Of a DNA stretch of 64,000 nucleotides, positions 1 through 7,733 are shown piece by piece; position 1 is the first letter of the stretch, and each line of letters starts with the position of its first letter. The position numbers were made by a program, and so were the translations under genes. The stretch spans positions 219,001 to 283,000 of the forward strand of contig NZ_OY781464.1 in assembly GCF_963676735.1 (NCBI RefSeq). Reading direction: 5' to 3'. Under the pieces are notes generated by a model. It was given only the letters and a program-made list of their open reading frames with translations, did not search any database and had not been told where the DNA came from. Source of the stretch: an uncultured Draconibacterium sp. (GTDB lineage Bacteria > Bacteroidota > Bacteroidia > Bacteroidales > Prolixibacteraceae).

Positions 1-175
1 GAAAACCTATCCGATTAAAATAAGTAAACAAAATATCATAATTGTCGTCTTCTTTAATTGCGCGATGAAGCCTTTGTATATCTGTCTGTTCACTATCGAA
101 GCTGATAAAATTTCCTTTGGTAAGCGTTTCAAAAATTTCCTGAGTTTCAATTGGCGGAATTTTTCCAGTATCCAT
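1..175 (-). CDS. Partial JetB/MksE-like (KITE) protein, N-terminus only
   Basis: The first 58 codons of a gene that runs off the left edge; it starts with ATG at 175, two bases after the TAA of the 395-aa gene upstream, so the two are translationally coupled. The visible residues begin MDTGKIPPIETQEIFETL and contain the pattern DILFTYFNRIGF. This helix-turn-helix layout with a YF..hG motif resembles the winged-helix KITE subunits (MksE, JetB/DUF4194) of SMC complexes. In Wadjet systems JetB follows the kleisin JetA, which fits the position here. Identification rests on a short fragment and gene order, so it is tentative. The SMC (JetC) and topoisomerase-like (JetD) genes would lie to the left of the window. 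Confidence 0.5.
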   Translation of the reverse strand, partial: MDTGKIPPIETQEIFETLTKGNFISFDSEQTDIQRLHRAIKEDDNYDILFTYFNRIGF

Positions 176-177
176 GA

Positions 178-1365
178 TTATTGCTTTTTTGTTTGTAATA
201 CAGCATATTCAATATCATCCTCTGTATTAAATCCGTTTTGTTCAAATTCATCACTATATAATGAAGCAATCTTGCAGAATAAAGTGACTTTCTCATCAAA
301 AGTCATTTCGTATTCAAATTCGTAATTGTTAATAAAATCGAACAATTCGCCACTACCTGATGTGAATATCTGCTTTAATTGGGCAACATTAACTGCGTTA
401 ATTTTATCTTCTTTACTGTCTGTATTTAACTCTGAGACTTCTTCCGCAACTTTTGATTTTTGTTGAGCCTGAGTTTGTGCTATCTTTGTTTGCACCTTAG
501 CTACTGCATTATAGCCCTCGTCAGATTGTAGAAACGGAATTGATACATTATAATCGAACCGTTGTTGTTCCTGATAGAATAATGCATTCTCTTGCTGCAC
601 AACATGTTCAATATTAGAATATTCTTTGATTGTTCCGTTGTCTTTAAGTTGTTTTACTTTTTGTAGTTTTTTAAATGCTTCTGTTTGAATTCTTATTAGA
701 TTATGAAAATCAATAATGTTTTGAATTATATCAGTCAGGTTTCGCCATGCAATATTGATTTTTTTAAAAAGGTCGGTTGCAATATAATCTAATGTATTGT
801 CATCAGCATTTTTTCTAAAAAATTCCCACTCATTGCTTCTTATATAGTTTTGAATATCTGTAATTAGTCTTTCAATTTGTTTTGCTTTATTATCGTTCTC
901 GTCAATTACGATTTTTCTTATTTTAATGTTTTTTTCGGTTACATAAGCATCATTGATGTTTTTTCGTATTTGATTGATATTAGCAATTATATTGTGTCCA
1001 ATTTTTCTTAAATCTGTTTTAATCTTAACCAAATACTCATCTTTCTTGTCAATTCTTCTTTCTTCGTTAAACTTCTCAATGTTACTTCTAAGATTATTCA
1101 ACAATCCTTCTGTATATTCATTGTTAATCTCTTCCGCAACATTGGTGAATTTTTCCAGAAAATCTTTAATCAAATCGTTAAGGGCAATTGTGTTTCCAAT
1201 TTTTAGTAATATTTCCTGCTGAACTAAAAAATCAATTTTTTCGTTGTCATAATCAACCAAAGGAAGCAACTGTTCCATAAACACGCTTTTTTGTCGTTTA
1301 CGAAACATGATATCCAATATCTTTCTTTCCTTGTATAGTATTTCTACAAATTCTACAATTGTCAT
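178..1365 (-). CDS. Helical protein, candidate Wadjet JetA/MksF-like kleisin
   Basis: 395 residues, acidic and lysine-rich, mostly predicted helix. The N-terminal ~70 residues look like a winged helix (VEFVEILYKERKILDIMF, then a hydrophobic pattern ending in ALNDLIKDFLEKF). The centre is a long coiled-coil-like stretch (about 75-280), and the last ~60 residues may form a second small helical domain. That layout, and coupling to a short KITE-like gene two bases downstream, resembles the kleisin JetA/MksF of Wadjet/MksBEF complexes, which cleave plasmid DNA. No catalytic motif is expected or seen. It is the first gene of a minus-strand operon preceded by an attC-like palindrome. An internal Met at residue 20 (start 1308) is a possible alternative start. 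Without a profile search the family call is inference; it could also be an unrelated helical defence protein. Confidence 0.5.
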   Translation of the reverse strand: MTIVEFVEILYKERKILDIMFRKRQKSVFMEQLLPLVDYDNEKIDFLVQQEILLKIGNTIALNDLIKDFLEKFTNVAEEINNEYTEGLLNNLRSNIEKFNEERRIDKKDEYLVKIKTDLRKIGHNIIANINQIRKNINDAYVTEKNIKIRKIVIDENDNKAKQIERLITDIQNYIRSNEWEFFRKNADDNTLDYIATDLFKKINIAWRNLTDIIQNIIDFHNLIRIQTEAFKKLQKVKQLKDNGTIKEYSNIEHVVQQENALFYQEQQRFDYNVSIPFLQSDEGYNAVAKVQTKIAQTQAQQKSKVAEEVSELNTDSKEDKINAVNVAQLKQIFTSGSGELFDFINNYEFEYEMTFDEKVTLFCKIASLYSDEFEQNGFNTEDDIEYAVLQTKKQ

Positions 1366-1424
1366 TCTTTGTATGTTATTTTATTGCTAATAACTCATCA
1401 ATACTAACGGTCTTTCAGCATGCG

Positions 1425-1621
1425 GCACAACGTTGACGTATATGGCAAGTAAGGCATTTCAAGGCGACTACTTATCCGACCGCTAATTAGCCGAAGCTTT
1501 TGCTTTGGCACCGCTGAACCGTTTTTTGAATAGCCGAAGCAAAAGCTTCGGCGGGGTAGAGGCGAAGAACTACCATTGAATAACCTACTATCTGCCTTAT
1601 TTGCTATATACATTGTTGTGC
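1425..1621 (-). repeat. attC-like palindrome 1 (after HEAT gene)
   Basis: The two ends are GCACAAC (1425-1431) and GTTGTGC (1615-1621). The arms are complementary over about 30 bases with small bulges: tatatggcaagtaaggca on one side against tatagcaaataaggca read from the other strand. A central hairpin (about 1482-1555) contains gccgaagc/gcttcggc arms. The HEAT-repeat gene ends inside the element (TAG at 1604-1606), as cassette genes often do in integrons. Ends, polarity and palindromy match integron attC sites, but at 197 bp it is longer than most. Confidence 0.55.
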
Positions 1622-2428
1622 TTTCGTTTTTAATTTTCCCAAAGTATCTGTCAACCATTTGTCATTTACTTGCTGGGTCTTTTTATTCAATTCTATTTGT
1701 TTTTCAAGTAATTCAATAAAATCGGAATCTCCAAATTCCTCAATACTTTCCAAAATTATCGAACCATTGTCATCTATATTTTTCAGTTCCTGTATTAAGG
1801 TGTCCTTTATCCGTTTGTCTTTTCTTTTTGCTAATCCAGCAATAGCTTCAAATCTGACCATTTCAGAGCTATCTTTCATCCTTTCCCATAAAACCTTTGT
1901 TATACTATCATTATTGGTTTCAATTTGAGTCCCAAGTGAAAATGTTGCCCAATCTCTTATATCTTGGTCTTTGTCTGTACTTAGTTCAATTAAAGTTTCA
2001 ATCGCGTCTTTTTGTTCCAATCCTGATAATGCTTGTACCAATCCATAACGAACAATGCAGAATCTATGTGTTTTTAGTTTGGTTAAAGTCAAAACGTGGT
2101 CTTTTCTTAGGATTTCATTGTTGTGTGAAATTGCAAATAAAATGGATTCAAGAACTTTTGGAGTTTGTTCTTTGTCTAATAGGCTAAAACAAATCTCGAT
2201 TATTTCATTTTGTTTAAACCTTGGATTAAATCCTAATTGTGCCAGAATATCAATTCCGATAATTATTTCCTTGTCATTGTTTGTTTTAGTTAATCCAACT
2301 GCTCTATCAAACACGTATTGATTTGGACGTTTCCTTAATTCTCTGATATTATCCCAATAAGTCTTTTTTGTCCTATTAGTCAACAGTCTTTCAAATAATT
2401 TTCCGTCTGTCCAATCTTTTCTTTTCAT
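1604..2428 (-). CDS. HEAT-repeat protein
   Basis: 274 residues made of consecutive ~30-residue helical pairs, e.g. VRFEAIAGLAKRKDKRIKDT and IRDWATFSLGTQIE, with the D..VR..A...L signature of HEAT/PBS-lyase-like repeats. No signal peptide or catalytic motif is visible, so it is probably a cytoplasmic binding scaffold. It sits alone between two attC-like palindromes, in cassette-like fashion, and its last codons overlap the downstream palindrome. HEAT-repeat proteins of this kind are common as orphan cargo in accessory regions; a specific role cannot be read from the sequence. ATG at 2428 is the only reasonable start. Confidence 0.7.
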   Translation of the reverse strand: MKRKDWTDGKLFERLLTNRTKKTYWDNIRELRKRPNQYVFDRAVGLTKTNNDKEIIIGIDILAQLGFNPRFKQNEIIEICFSLLDKEQTPKVLESILFAISHNNEILRKDHVLTLTKLKTHRFCIVRYGLVQALSGLEQKDAIETLIELSTDKDQDIRDWATFSLGTQIETNNDSITKVLWERMKDSSEMVRFEAIAGLAKRKDKRIKDTLIQELKNIDDNGSIILESIEEFGDSDFIELLEKQIELNKKTQQVNDKWLTDTLGKLKTKAQQCI

Positions 2429-2466
2429 TGTTGCTTGGTTTGGCGACTACGGTTTCTTAAAATGAA

Positions 2467-2599
2467 GCACAACGGTGAGTGTATGGTGTCGTAAGGGATT
2501 GCGGACTTCAAACCTATCAAGTTGCCACCCAAAATTGATGCGGGTGATACCGCTCGTAAACCTCTGAAACCCTTATGCACTATACACATTGTTAGGGGC
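2467..2599 (-). repeat. attC-like palindrome 2 (between RT and HEAT genes)
   Basis: Ends GCACAAC (2467-2473) and GTTAGGGGC (2591-2599). The inner arms ggtgagtgtatggtgtcgta and, from the other strand, aatgtgtatagtgcata pair with a few bulges. The length is 133 bp, within the usual attC range. No ORF of note lies inside. It is the same element type as the ones near 1.5, 10.9 and 11.8 kb. Confidence 0.55.
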
Positions 2600-2689
2600 T
2601 GGTGTTCATTCATTTCTGTCTGTTTATAAATTATTTAGCTGTTATTTTATTGCCTTCTCAATCCGTACAAACCTATCCACGAAGCACAA

Positions 2690-2831
2690 ATTTATTTTGT
2701 TTTTTTGTGGGTCGGCAAACCCTAAAGCCCTGTGGGCTAATTGGGCTGGAAAGGCGGAAGCTCTTTTGCGAGCCTTTGGTTGGAGCGTTGGCTCGTGGGG
2801 GCTTGCAAATGTGCTTACGACTGTGGGTTGG
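2690..2831. repeat. GC-richer boundary repeat, left copy
   Basis: The spacer after the RT stop contains the 16-mer GCGTTGGCTCGTGGGG (2785-2800), found exactly again at 10624-10639. Similar flanks occur at both places: gtcggcaaa before it, and aatgtg plus tgtgggttgg after it. The two copies bracket the RT and type I restriction-modification genes. The sequence is GC-rich compared with its AT-rich surroundings and partly self-complementary. No gene is supported here. Confidence 0.5.
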
Positions 2832-4382
2832 CTATTTAATAAGTTCATTTAATATATTCCAATGTCTTTTAGTTTGTTTTTCAATCTTGTTATTTACCAT
2901 GTACTTAGCGGCTTTCTTAGTGTATGAAAGAAAATTACCCCAATTATATGATTCGCTTGGTTCAAATTTATTTTCCTTTTTATTCCAAATGTATTTTCGA
3001 ATCCGTTTAGCCCCTTTGTATGAGAACTTTTTGAAAATCCTTGGTTTAAAAATCTCTCCACTGTTTTTTACATTTTTATATTTTGAATATCGTTTTGCTC
3101 GTCTGACATAGCGTTTCATTTTTCTATAAAAGCCTGATAAACTTGCTGATTTTAATAAAACATTTTGTCCATCAAATTCAAAGCCTAAGTATATCAGGTT
3201 CTTATTCCAATTTATACCATCGGGAAATTCCTGACCGCAAATCAATTTGTCATCCTCATTAATAAATTGAAAAACTTGTGTTTTTGAAGGCTGAATTTCA
3301 AGTTTATAATTTATTAGCTCTTTACTAATCAACTCGGTAATTTCATCTTTTGCTTTTATTGGACAAACAACAACCATATCATCGGAATAACGGCGATAAA
3401 TACCACCTTTATCCTGAATAAAATCATTAATTTTTTTATCGTACTCCAATAAGTAAATATTTGCTAAAATTGAACTTATCGGAGAGCCTTGCGGAATTCC
3501 TAAATCACGATAAACAATAGTTCCATTTTTTAGCTTCCTTGTTTTCGAAGGCTGCAATAATTTGCCCTTTACTTTGAAGAATTCCTTTTCTTTACAAAAA
3601 GCAATAGCATTTTGATTGCGAAGAAATTTTATCTTCTCAATTCGCTTTCTTCTGATTTCTAATGGCTTTCCAAATTTGTTTATTTTACGAGTATAGATTC
3701 TATCTTTAAACTCCTCAAAAATATCAACGATGTCAACATGACTAAAACGTGTAATGTTTTTATAAACGTTGAAATGGTCTGGTGGTAATTCATCAACTTC
3801 TAAAACATCACACCATCTGTCACGAAGTAGTTTGTGGTTTAGATTATCAAAAAAGCTTGAAATGTCAAATGCTATTACAGTAAATTGTTTTTTCGGATAA
3901 TTGAGTATGTATTTAAAGATGTCATTTGCAAAACTTATATTGCATTTGTTCGAACTGTTTTCATCTTTCGGATTAATTGGGATTGACCGATATGCATTAA
4001 CAACCTCATTTAGTTTATATTCTTTGCTTTTTAGTTTTAGTTCATATTGTTCCGAAAGCTCTTTTGCATAGTAACTAAAAATCAATGAATCTAAATGACT
4101 TGCATAATAAAGCTCTCTTTTCTTTTCGTCAGGTTTTCTAAGAATTTTTTCGTCTTTCTTAAATTCAGAACTTATTTTTCCGTTTACTTCGGAATAGACT
4201 TTTCTGAATTTCTTAACTCTTGATGTTTTATGAATAAAAGGTAAAAAGGAATGGCTTGCAACCGATTCGGGGTCGGTAACATATTTTTCAATCCATTTGT
4301 ATCGGTCATTCGGATTTAAAGGCAAACCAATATGGGGATACCGTTTAATCTTGAACCAATCTTTTTCCTTTTTCTTTATCAT
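2832..4382 (-). CDS. Defence-type reverse transcriptase (UG/DRT family, DRT2-like candidate)
   Basis: 516-aa RNA-directed DNA polymerase. RT motifs in order: VIAFDISSFFDN (169-180, catalytic Asp), GIPQGSPISSILANIYL (295-311), YSDDMVVV (332-339, catalytic YxDD) and YLGFEFDG in the thumb. The N-terminus has RYPHIGLP and a VASHSFLPFIHK stretch, and the C-terminal ~130 residues are basic (YRKMKRYVRRAKRYSKYKN). It lacks the group II intron maturase X/HNH layout and has no msr/msd retron hallmarks that I recognise. Size, the solitary RT and a long structured element just upstream match the 'unknown group'/DRT antiphage RTs, of which DRT2 uses an upstream template ncRNA. It lies downstream of a type I RM operon in the same direction. 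RT assignment is secure; the DRT2 subgroup is inference. Confidence 0.85.
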   Translation of the reverse strand: MIKKKEKDWFKIKRYPHIGLPLNPNDRYKWIEKYVTDPESVASHSFLPFIHKTSRVKKFRKVYSEVNGKISSEFKKDEKILRKPDEKKRELYYASHLDSLIFSYYAKELSEQYELKLKSKEYKLNEVVNAYRSIPINPKDENSSNKCNISFANDIFKYILNYPKKQFTVIAFDISSFFDNLNHKLLRDRWCDVLEVDELPPDHFNVYKNITRFSHVDIVDIFEEFKDRIYTRKINKFGKPLEIRRKRIEKIKFLRNQNAIAFCKEKEFFKVKGKLLQPSKTRKLKNGTIVYRDLGIPQGSPISSILANIYLLEYDKKINDFIQDKGGIYRRYSDDMVVVCPIKAKDEITELISKELINYKLEIQPSKTQVFQFINEDDKLICGQEFPDGINWNKNLIYLGFEFDGQNVLLKSASLSGFYRKMKRYVRRAKRYSKYKNVKNSGEIFKPRIFKKFSYKGAKRIRKYIWNKKENKFEPSESYNWGNFLSYTKKAAKYMVNNKIEKQTKRHWNILNELIK

Positions 4383-4390
4383 TTATTTTC

Positions 4391-4756
4391 TAAAAAAAGT
4401 GAGCAGTGAAGACCCAATGCGAAGCTATTTGCTTTTAGGCTTGGTTACCCAAACCCCGAAGTATGCATGCTTTTTCGACACAGAAGTGCCGCTCCGACTC
4501 AAGCTGGGTAGCGAAATATTAATTGTATATTTACTTATAAATTCAAGTATGAACTTACAGAAACATCCAATCGTTAAGGTAATCCAGTTAGTAGTTAACT
4601 TACTGGTTCAGCTTATTGCTTTAGGAGTAAATGAAATAAATTCATTATGTCCTTGCATTTCTGAAATACCTTTCCACCAACAGTTTTTCGTGTTGGGCGT
4701 GACAAAACTTTCGTTTATACCTTAAAACGCATACTTCAGCTCTTCAACTGCTCACA
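4391..4756 (-). ncRNA. Candidate structured template RNA upstream of the reverse transcriptase
   Basis: In RT sense the element opens with GTGAGCAGTTGAAGA (4755-4741) and closes with TCTTCACTGCTCAC (4412-4399), a 14-bp stem with one bulge. It is followed at once by seven T (4398-4392), like an intrinsic terminator ten bases before the RT start codon. A second stem pairs GAAGTATGC (about 4737-4729) with GCATACTTC (about 4467-4459). Further local hairpins are visible (TTGGGTAACCAA). The ~360-nt spacer between hsdS and the RT has no minus-strand ORF. This is the position and shape expected of the template ncRNA of DRT systems. Expression and template use are inference. Confidence 0.6.
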
Positions 4757-4778
4757 AATTCATAATTACTCTATTTTA

Positions 4779-5975
4779 TTATATATTTTTCTCATATTTC
4801 ACTTCAGGCTCCGCAGCCATTAACAAACTCTCATCCTTCAAATTCAACTCCCCCTTAAACGCCTTTTGGCTTAAACTGCCATACAGGTTTTCCAACTCCT
4901 GTAAGCTTTGTTGATATTGGGCTTTGAGGGTTTCTATTTTTAAAACTATATCAGAAAAATTATCTTGTAATTCTTTCGGGGGCTGTAATACATTAAATTT
5001 TTTTATATCCTTGACATTTACATGACCAACTGTGGAGCCACTATTTTTTCTTTGCGCTTGCCTAAAAACATAATCTGAACGAACCATAGCCCAAAGAAAA
5101 ATACTATTAGTTTTCTTTTTATCAGGTCTAAAAAGCATAGTGCGCTGACCCAAAGAAAATCTGTGAGAATTTGGTAATACAACAGCTTCACCAAAAGTAC
5201 CTTCTCTTGCATAAACAATATCACCTTGTTCAGGCTTAAGCCTTTTTGTCCGAACCAAATATTCTTCTTCGTCAAGATATTGCATGCTCTCCCAACTTAT
5301 ATAACCATTAGTGAGTTCAGAAGTCCTAATACAAGGAAATTGGGTTTTTACTTCAACTTTTCTTGGTGTTGAATGTGGACAATCCACAATAGTAGAGCAA
5401 AGACTTTCTAAGGCAACAACAGGGTATTGATTAAAATTATGTTCAGGGTCACCAAACATCTCCAAAAACACCGATTTTAAATATTCATCGAGCAGGCGGA
5501 TGCTTTCTTTGCGTTGGGCTATCAGGCTCTCGGCTTTGGTGAGGATGTTGGCGATGTCGAGTTGGGTTTCGAGGGAAGGTAGCGGTACTTCAATGCTATT
5601 TAAGGCTGATTTTGTAAGCTTTCCTCTTGTAGTACCTGTAATATATTTGTTTAAGTCTGCTTCATTTAGAAAGTATCTCAAATATTCCAAATTTGCTTTT
5701 CCATTTTCTTTCAAGACGTGAGCATGGTTGTTTACCCAACATTTTTCATTGTAAATATTCGCACAAATTTGTTTTGCCCCCCAACTTCCGCCATCCTCTG
5801 CAAGACACAGTATTTTTTCATCAAAAATGTATTCATCAATGTAATCCATGATATTATTTGCGCCAATATATGGATATAGTTTTTCTATTGATTTTTCAGC
5901 TCTTTGCTGAGAATTTAATGGTATGCGTTTACCATCAAGATTTGACGTAATATTTCCTAATTTTTCAATCTTCAT
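4779..5975 (-). CDS. hsdS: Type I restriction-modification specificity subunit HsdS
   Basis: 398-aa specificity subunit with two target-recognition domains (about 1-145 and 185-345), each followed by a conserved helical spacer (ETQLDIANILTKAESLIAQR after the first; ELQDNFSDIVLKIETLKAQY after the second). TRD hallmarks such as EVPLPSLETQ and FNVLQPPKELQ are present. It binds the two halves of the bipartite recognition site and docks two HsdM subunits. Its ATG overlaps the hsdM stop by one base (TAATG), so expression is coupled. The second TRD ends with SLSQKAFKGEL, usual for this family. Length is normal; no inverted hsdS copy for phase variation is present nearby. Confidence 0.93.
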   Translation of the reverse strand: MKIEKLGNITSNLDGKRIPLNSQQRAEKSIEKLYPYIGANNIMDYIDEYIFDEKILCLAEDGGSWGAKQICANIYNEKCWVNNHAHVLKENGKANLEYLRYFLNEADLNKYITGTTRGKLTKSALNSIEVPLPSLETQLDIANILTKAESLIAQRKESIRLLDEYLKSVFLEMFGDPEHNFNQYPVVALESLCSTIVDCPHSTPRKVEVKTQFPCIRTSELTNGYISWESMQYLDEEEYLVRTKRLKPEQGDIVYAREGTFGEAVVLPNSHRFSLGQRTMLFRPDKKKTNSIFLWAMVRSDYVFRQAQRKNSGSTVGHVNVKDIKKFNVLQPPKELQDNFSDIVLKIETLKAQYQQSLQELENLYGSLSQKAFKGELNLKDESLLMAAEPEVKYEKNI

Positions 5976-7540
5976 TAGATCAAACCTTTTAATTCTGCCA
6001 AACCTTTTCCAATTTCACTTTCAATATTTTCCAATTTACCAATTATTACATCGGGTTTTTCGTACACCACTTCTTCGTACACTTCTTCTTTGTACTTGCT
6101 AAAACTAAGGTCGTAGCCATTTTCCTTAATTTCGGCTTTGGGTACAAAAAAGTGTTTGGCTTTTCGGTCGTTGTCTTTCTCGGGTTTTCTGGTTTTATAG
6201 TTTTTTACAATATCCTGTAAATCGCTGTTGGCAATTTTGTTCCGTTTATCGTCAAGACTGTAACCATCGTTTTCCATGCCATAAAACCATAAATTATTTG
6301 TTTCGCCGCCTTTGGTAAACAGTAAAATGGCGGTAGCCACACCGGCATAAGGTTTAAATACGCCGCTTGGCATAGCAATAACCGCTTTTAGTTCTGCTTT
6401 TTCAATAAGGGTTTGACGTAAGGTTTTAAAGGCTTTTCCGCTCCCAAACAAAACGCCTTGCGGAACAATTACGGCTGCTGTGCCTCCCATTTTAAGCATG
6501 TGGAAAATACGTTCAACAAACAACAATTCAGTTTTAGTAGTGGGCAGTTGCAGGCTTTCGTTTATGTCGCCTTTGTCGATATTTCCTGTAAATGGCGGAT
6601 TGGCCATAATGACATCGTACTTGCTGTTTTCGTTAAAACTTTTGCTCAGGGTGTCCTTATAGTCAATTAATGGTTCGTCAATGCCATGCATCATTAGATT
6701 CATCATTCCCAAACGAACCATTGTTGTATCAATATCGTAACCCGAAAAACTTTGGTCGAGTATCTGTTTTAATTCTTGCGTGAGTATGGCACTAATGGCA
6801 GCCCGTTCAAAACCATCTTCGTCAGTTACCAGTTTCGAAGCATCTTTTTTGCGTACCAAATCACTTAAAATGTACTGATAAGCACCCAACAAGAAACCAC
6901 CTGTACCACATGCAGGGTCAGCAATGTTTTGGCCTAATTGAGGTGCAACCAGTTCAGCCATTAATTTAATGATATGTCGTGGTGTACGGAATTGTCCGTT
7001 TTTTCCAGCTTGTGCAATTTCGCCCAACAACATTTCGTAAACATCGCCCTGTATGTCCTGAAAAGACTGTCCTCCTTCGGTGGCATCACGTTCTATTTCT
7101 GTAAAAATATCTTCAATCAGCTGAATAGCCGAAACCAATAAACTGGCTTTGGGCATTATAAAAACAGCATTTTCCATGTGTTTGGTAAATGCCGATGTTT
7201 CACCGTTTAAGGTTTTCATAAACGGAAATACACGAGTTTGCACATGCATCAGCATTTCATCGGCTGGTTTATGCTTAAACACACTCCAACGCAATTCGCT
7301 TTTGTCAATTTTTTGGTCGCTGCCCGGTAAGGTATAAGTACCTTGAAAACGAGAATTGTAGGTTTCACCTGTAAAGTCGGCATCACGCTCGCGTTTGGCT
7401 TCCAAATCGTCCAAACGTTTCATGAAAATTAAATAGGTCATTTGCTCGATGGCCGTTAAGGGATTGGCAATTCCACCCTCCCAAAAGTTTTGCCAGAGCT
7501 TGGCTATTAGTGATTGTAATGTGCTGTTATTTTGTAACAT
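5975..7540 (-). CDS. hsdM: Type I restriction-modification N6-adenine methyltransferase HsdM
   Basis: 521-aa methyltransferase. An N-terminal helical HsdM_N domain (about 1-150, FWEGGIANPLTAIEQMTYL) is followed by the Rossmann methylase core with the SAM motif DPACGTGGF (208-216) and the catalytic NPPF (314-317, in VIMANPPFTG) of gamma-class N6-adenine methylases. QAGKNGQFRTPRHIIKLMAE before motif I is typical. It forms the M2S methylase with the downstream HsdS. Order is hsdR, small ORF, hsdM, hsdS, all minus strand. Full length, no damage seen. Confidence 0.95.
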   Translation of the reverse strand: MLQNNSTLQSLIAKLWQNFWEGGIANPLTAIEQMTYLIFMKRLDDLEAKRERDADFTGETYNSRFQGTYTLPGSDQKIDKSELRWSVFKHKPADEMLMHVQTRVFPFMKTLNGETSAFTKHMENAVFIMPKASLLVSAIQLIEDIFTEIERDATEGGQSFQDIQGDVYEMLLGEIAQAGKNGQFRTPRHIIKLMAELVAPQLGQNIADPACGTGGFLLGAYQYILSDLVRKKDASKLVTDEDGFERAAISAILTQELKQILDQSFSGYDIDTTMVRLGMMNLMMHGIDEPLIDYKDTLSKSFNENSKYDVIMANPPFTGNIDKGDINESLQLPTTKTELLFVERIFHMLKMGGTAAVIVPQGVLFGSGKAFKTLRQTLIEKAELKAVIAMPSGVFKPYAGVATAILLFTKGGETNNLWFYGMENDGYSLDDKRNKIANSDLQDIVKNYKTRKPEKDNDRKAKHFFVPKAEIKENGYDLSFSKYKEEVYEEVVYEKPDVIIGKLENIESEIGKGLAELKGLI

Positions 7541-7550
7541 AAATTATTTT

Positions 7551-7727
7551 CTAATTATTCAAATCTTCTAAGTCCTTCTCCATTAATTCAATCCATTTTT
7601 CGGTTAATTCTTGGATTTGTTTTTCATTAACAGTATTATTTAAAATCCTTGAAATTTTCACGCTTCTATCAATTCGAATTAGTAAGCTCTCTTTGAGAGC
7701 ATCTGTATTATTTTTATTGTCACTCAT
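7551..7727 (-). CDS. 58-aa small protein between hsdR and hsdM
   Basis: An ATG at 7727, six bases after the hsdR stop, opens 58 codons ending in TAG at 7553-7551, ten bases before the hsdM ATG. The product starts MSDNKNNTDALKESLLIRID and is hydrophilic and helical, with no Cys and a TEKWIELMEKDLEDL tail. It fills the whole gap between the two genes with tight spacing on both sides, which argues for real translation. I do not recognise the family. Position suggests an accessory or regulatory subunit of the type I complex, or an anti-restriction or control peptide; this is inference. Confidence 0.6.
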   Translation of the reverse strand: MSDNKNNTDALKESLLIRIDRSVKISRILNNTVNEKQIQELTEKWIELMEKDLEDLNN

Positions 7728-7733
7728 TGTCTA

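Noticed and set aside
4524..4650. ACA-to-ACA pair as DRT2 template borders
   Set aside because: The 124-base spacing is not a multiple of three, so a concatemer would run into stops; too weak to claim.
4297..4725. Plus-strand frame treated as an ordinary protein-coding gene
   Set aside because: Its first ~28 codons are antisense to the RT gene and the rest lies inside the structured element. It is reported only as a possible cDNA-encoded frame, not as a conventional gene.
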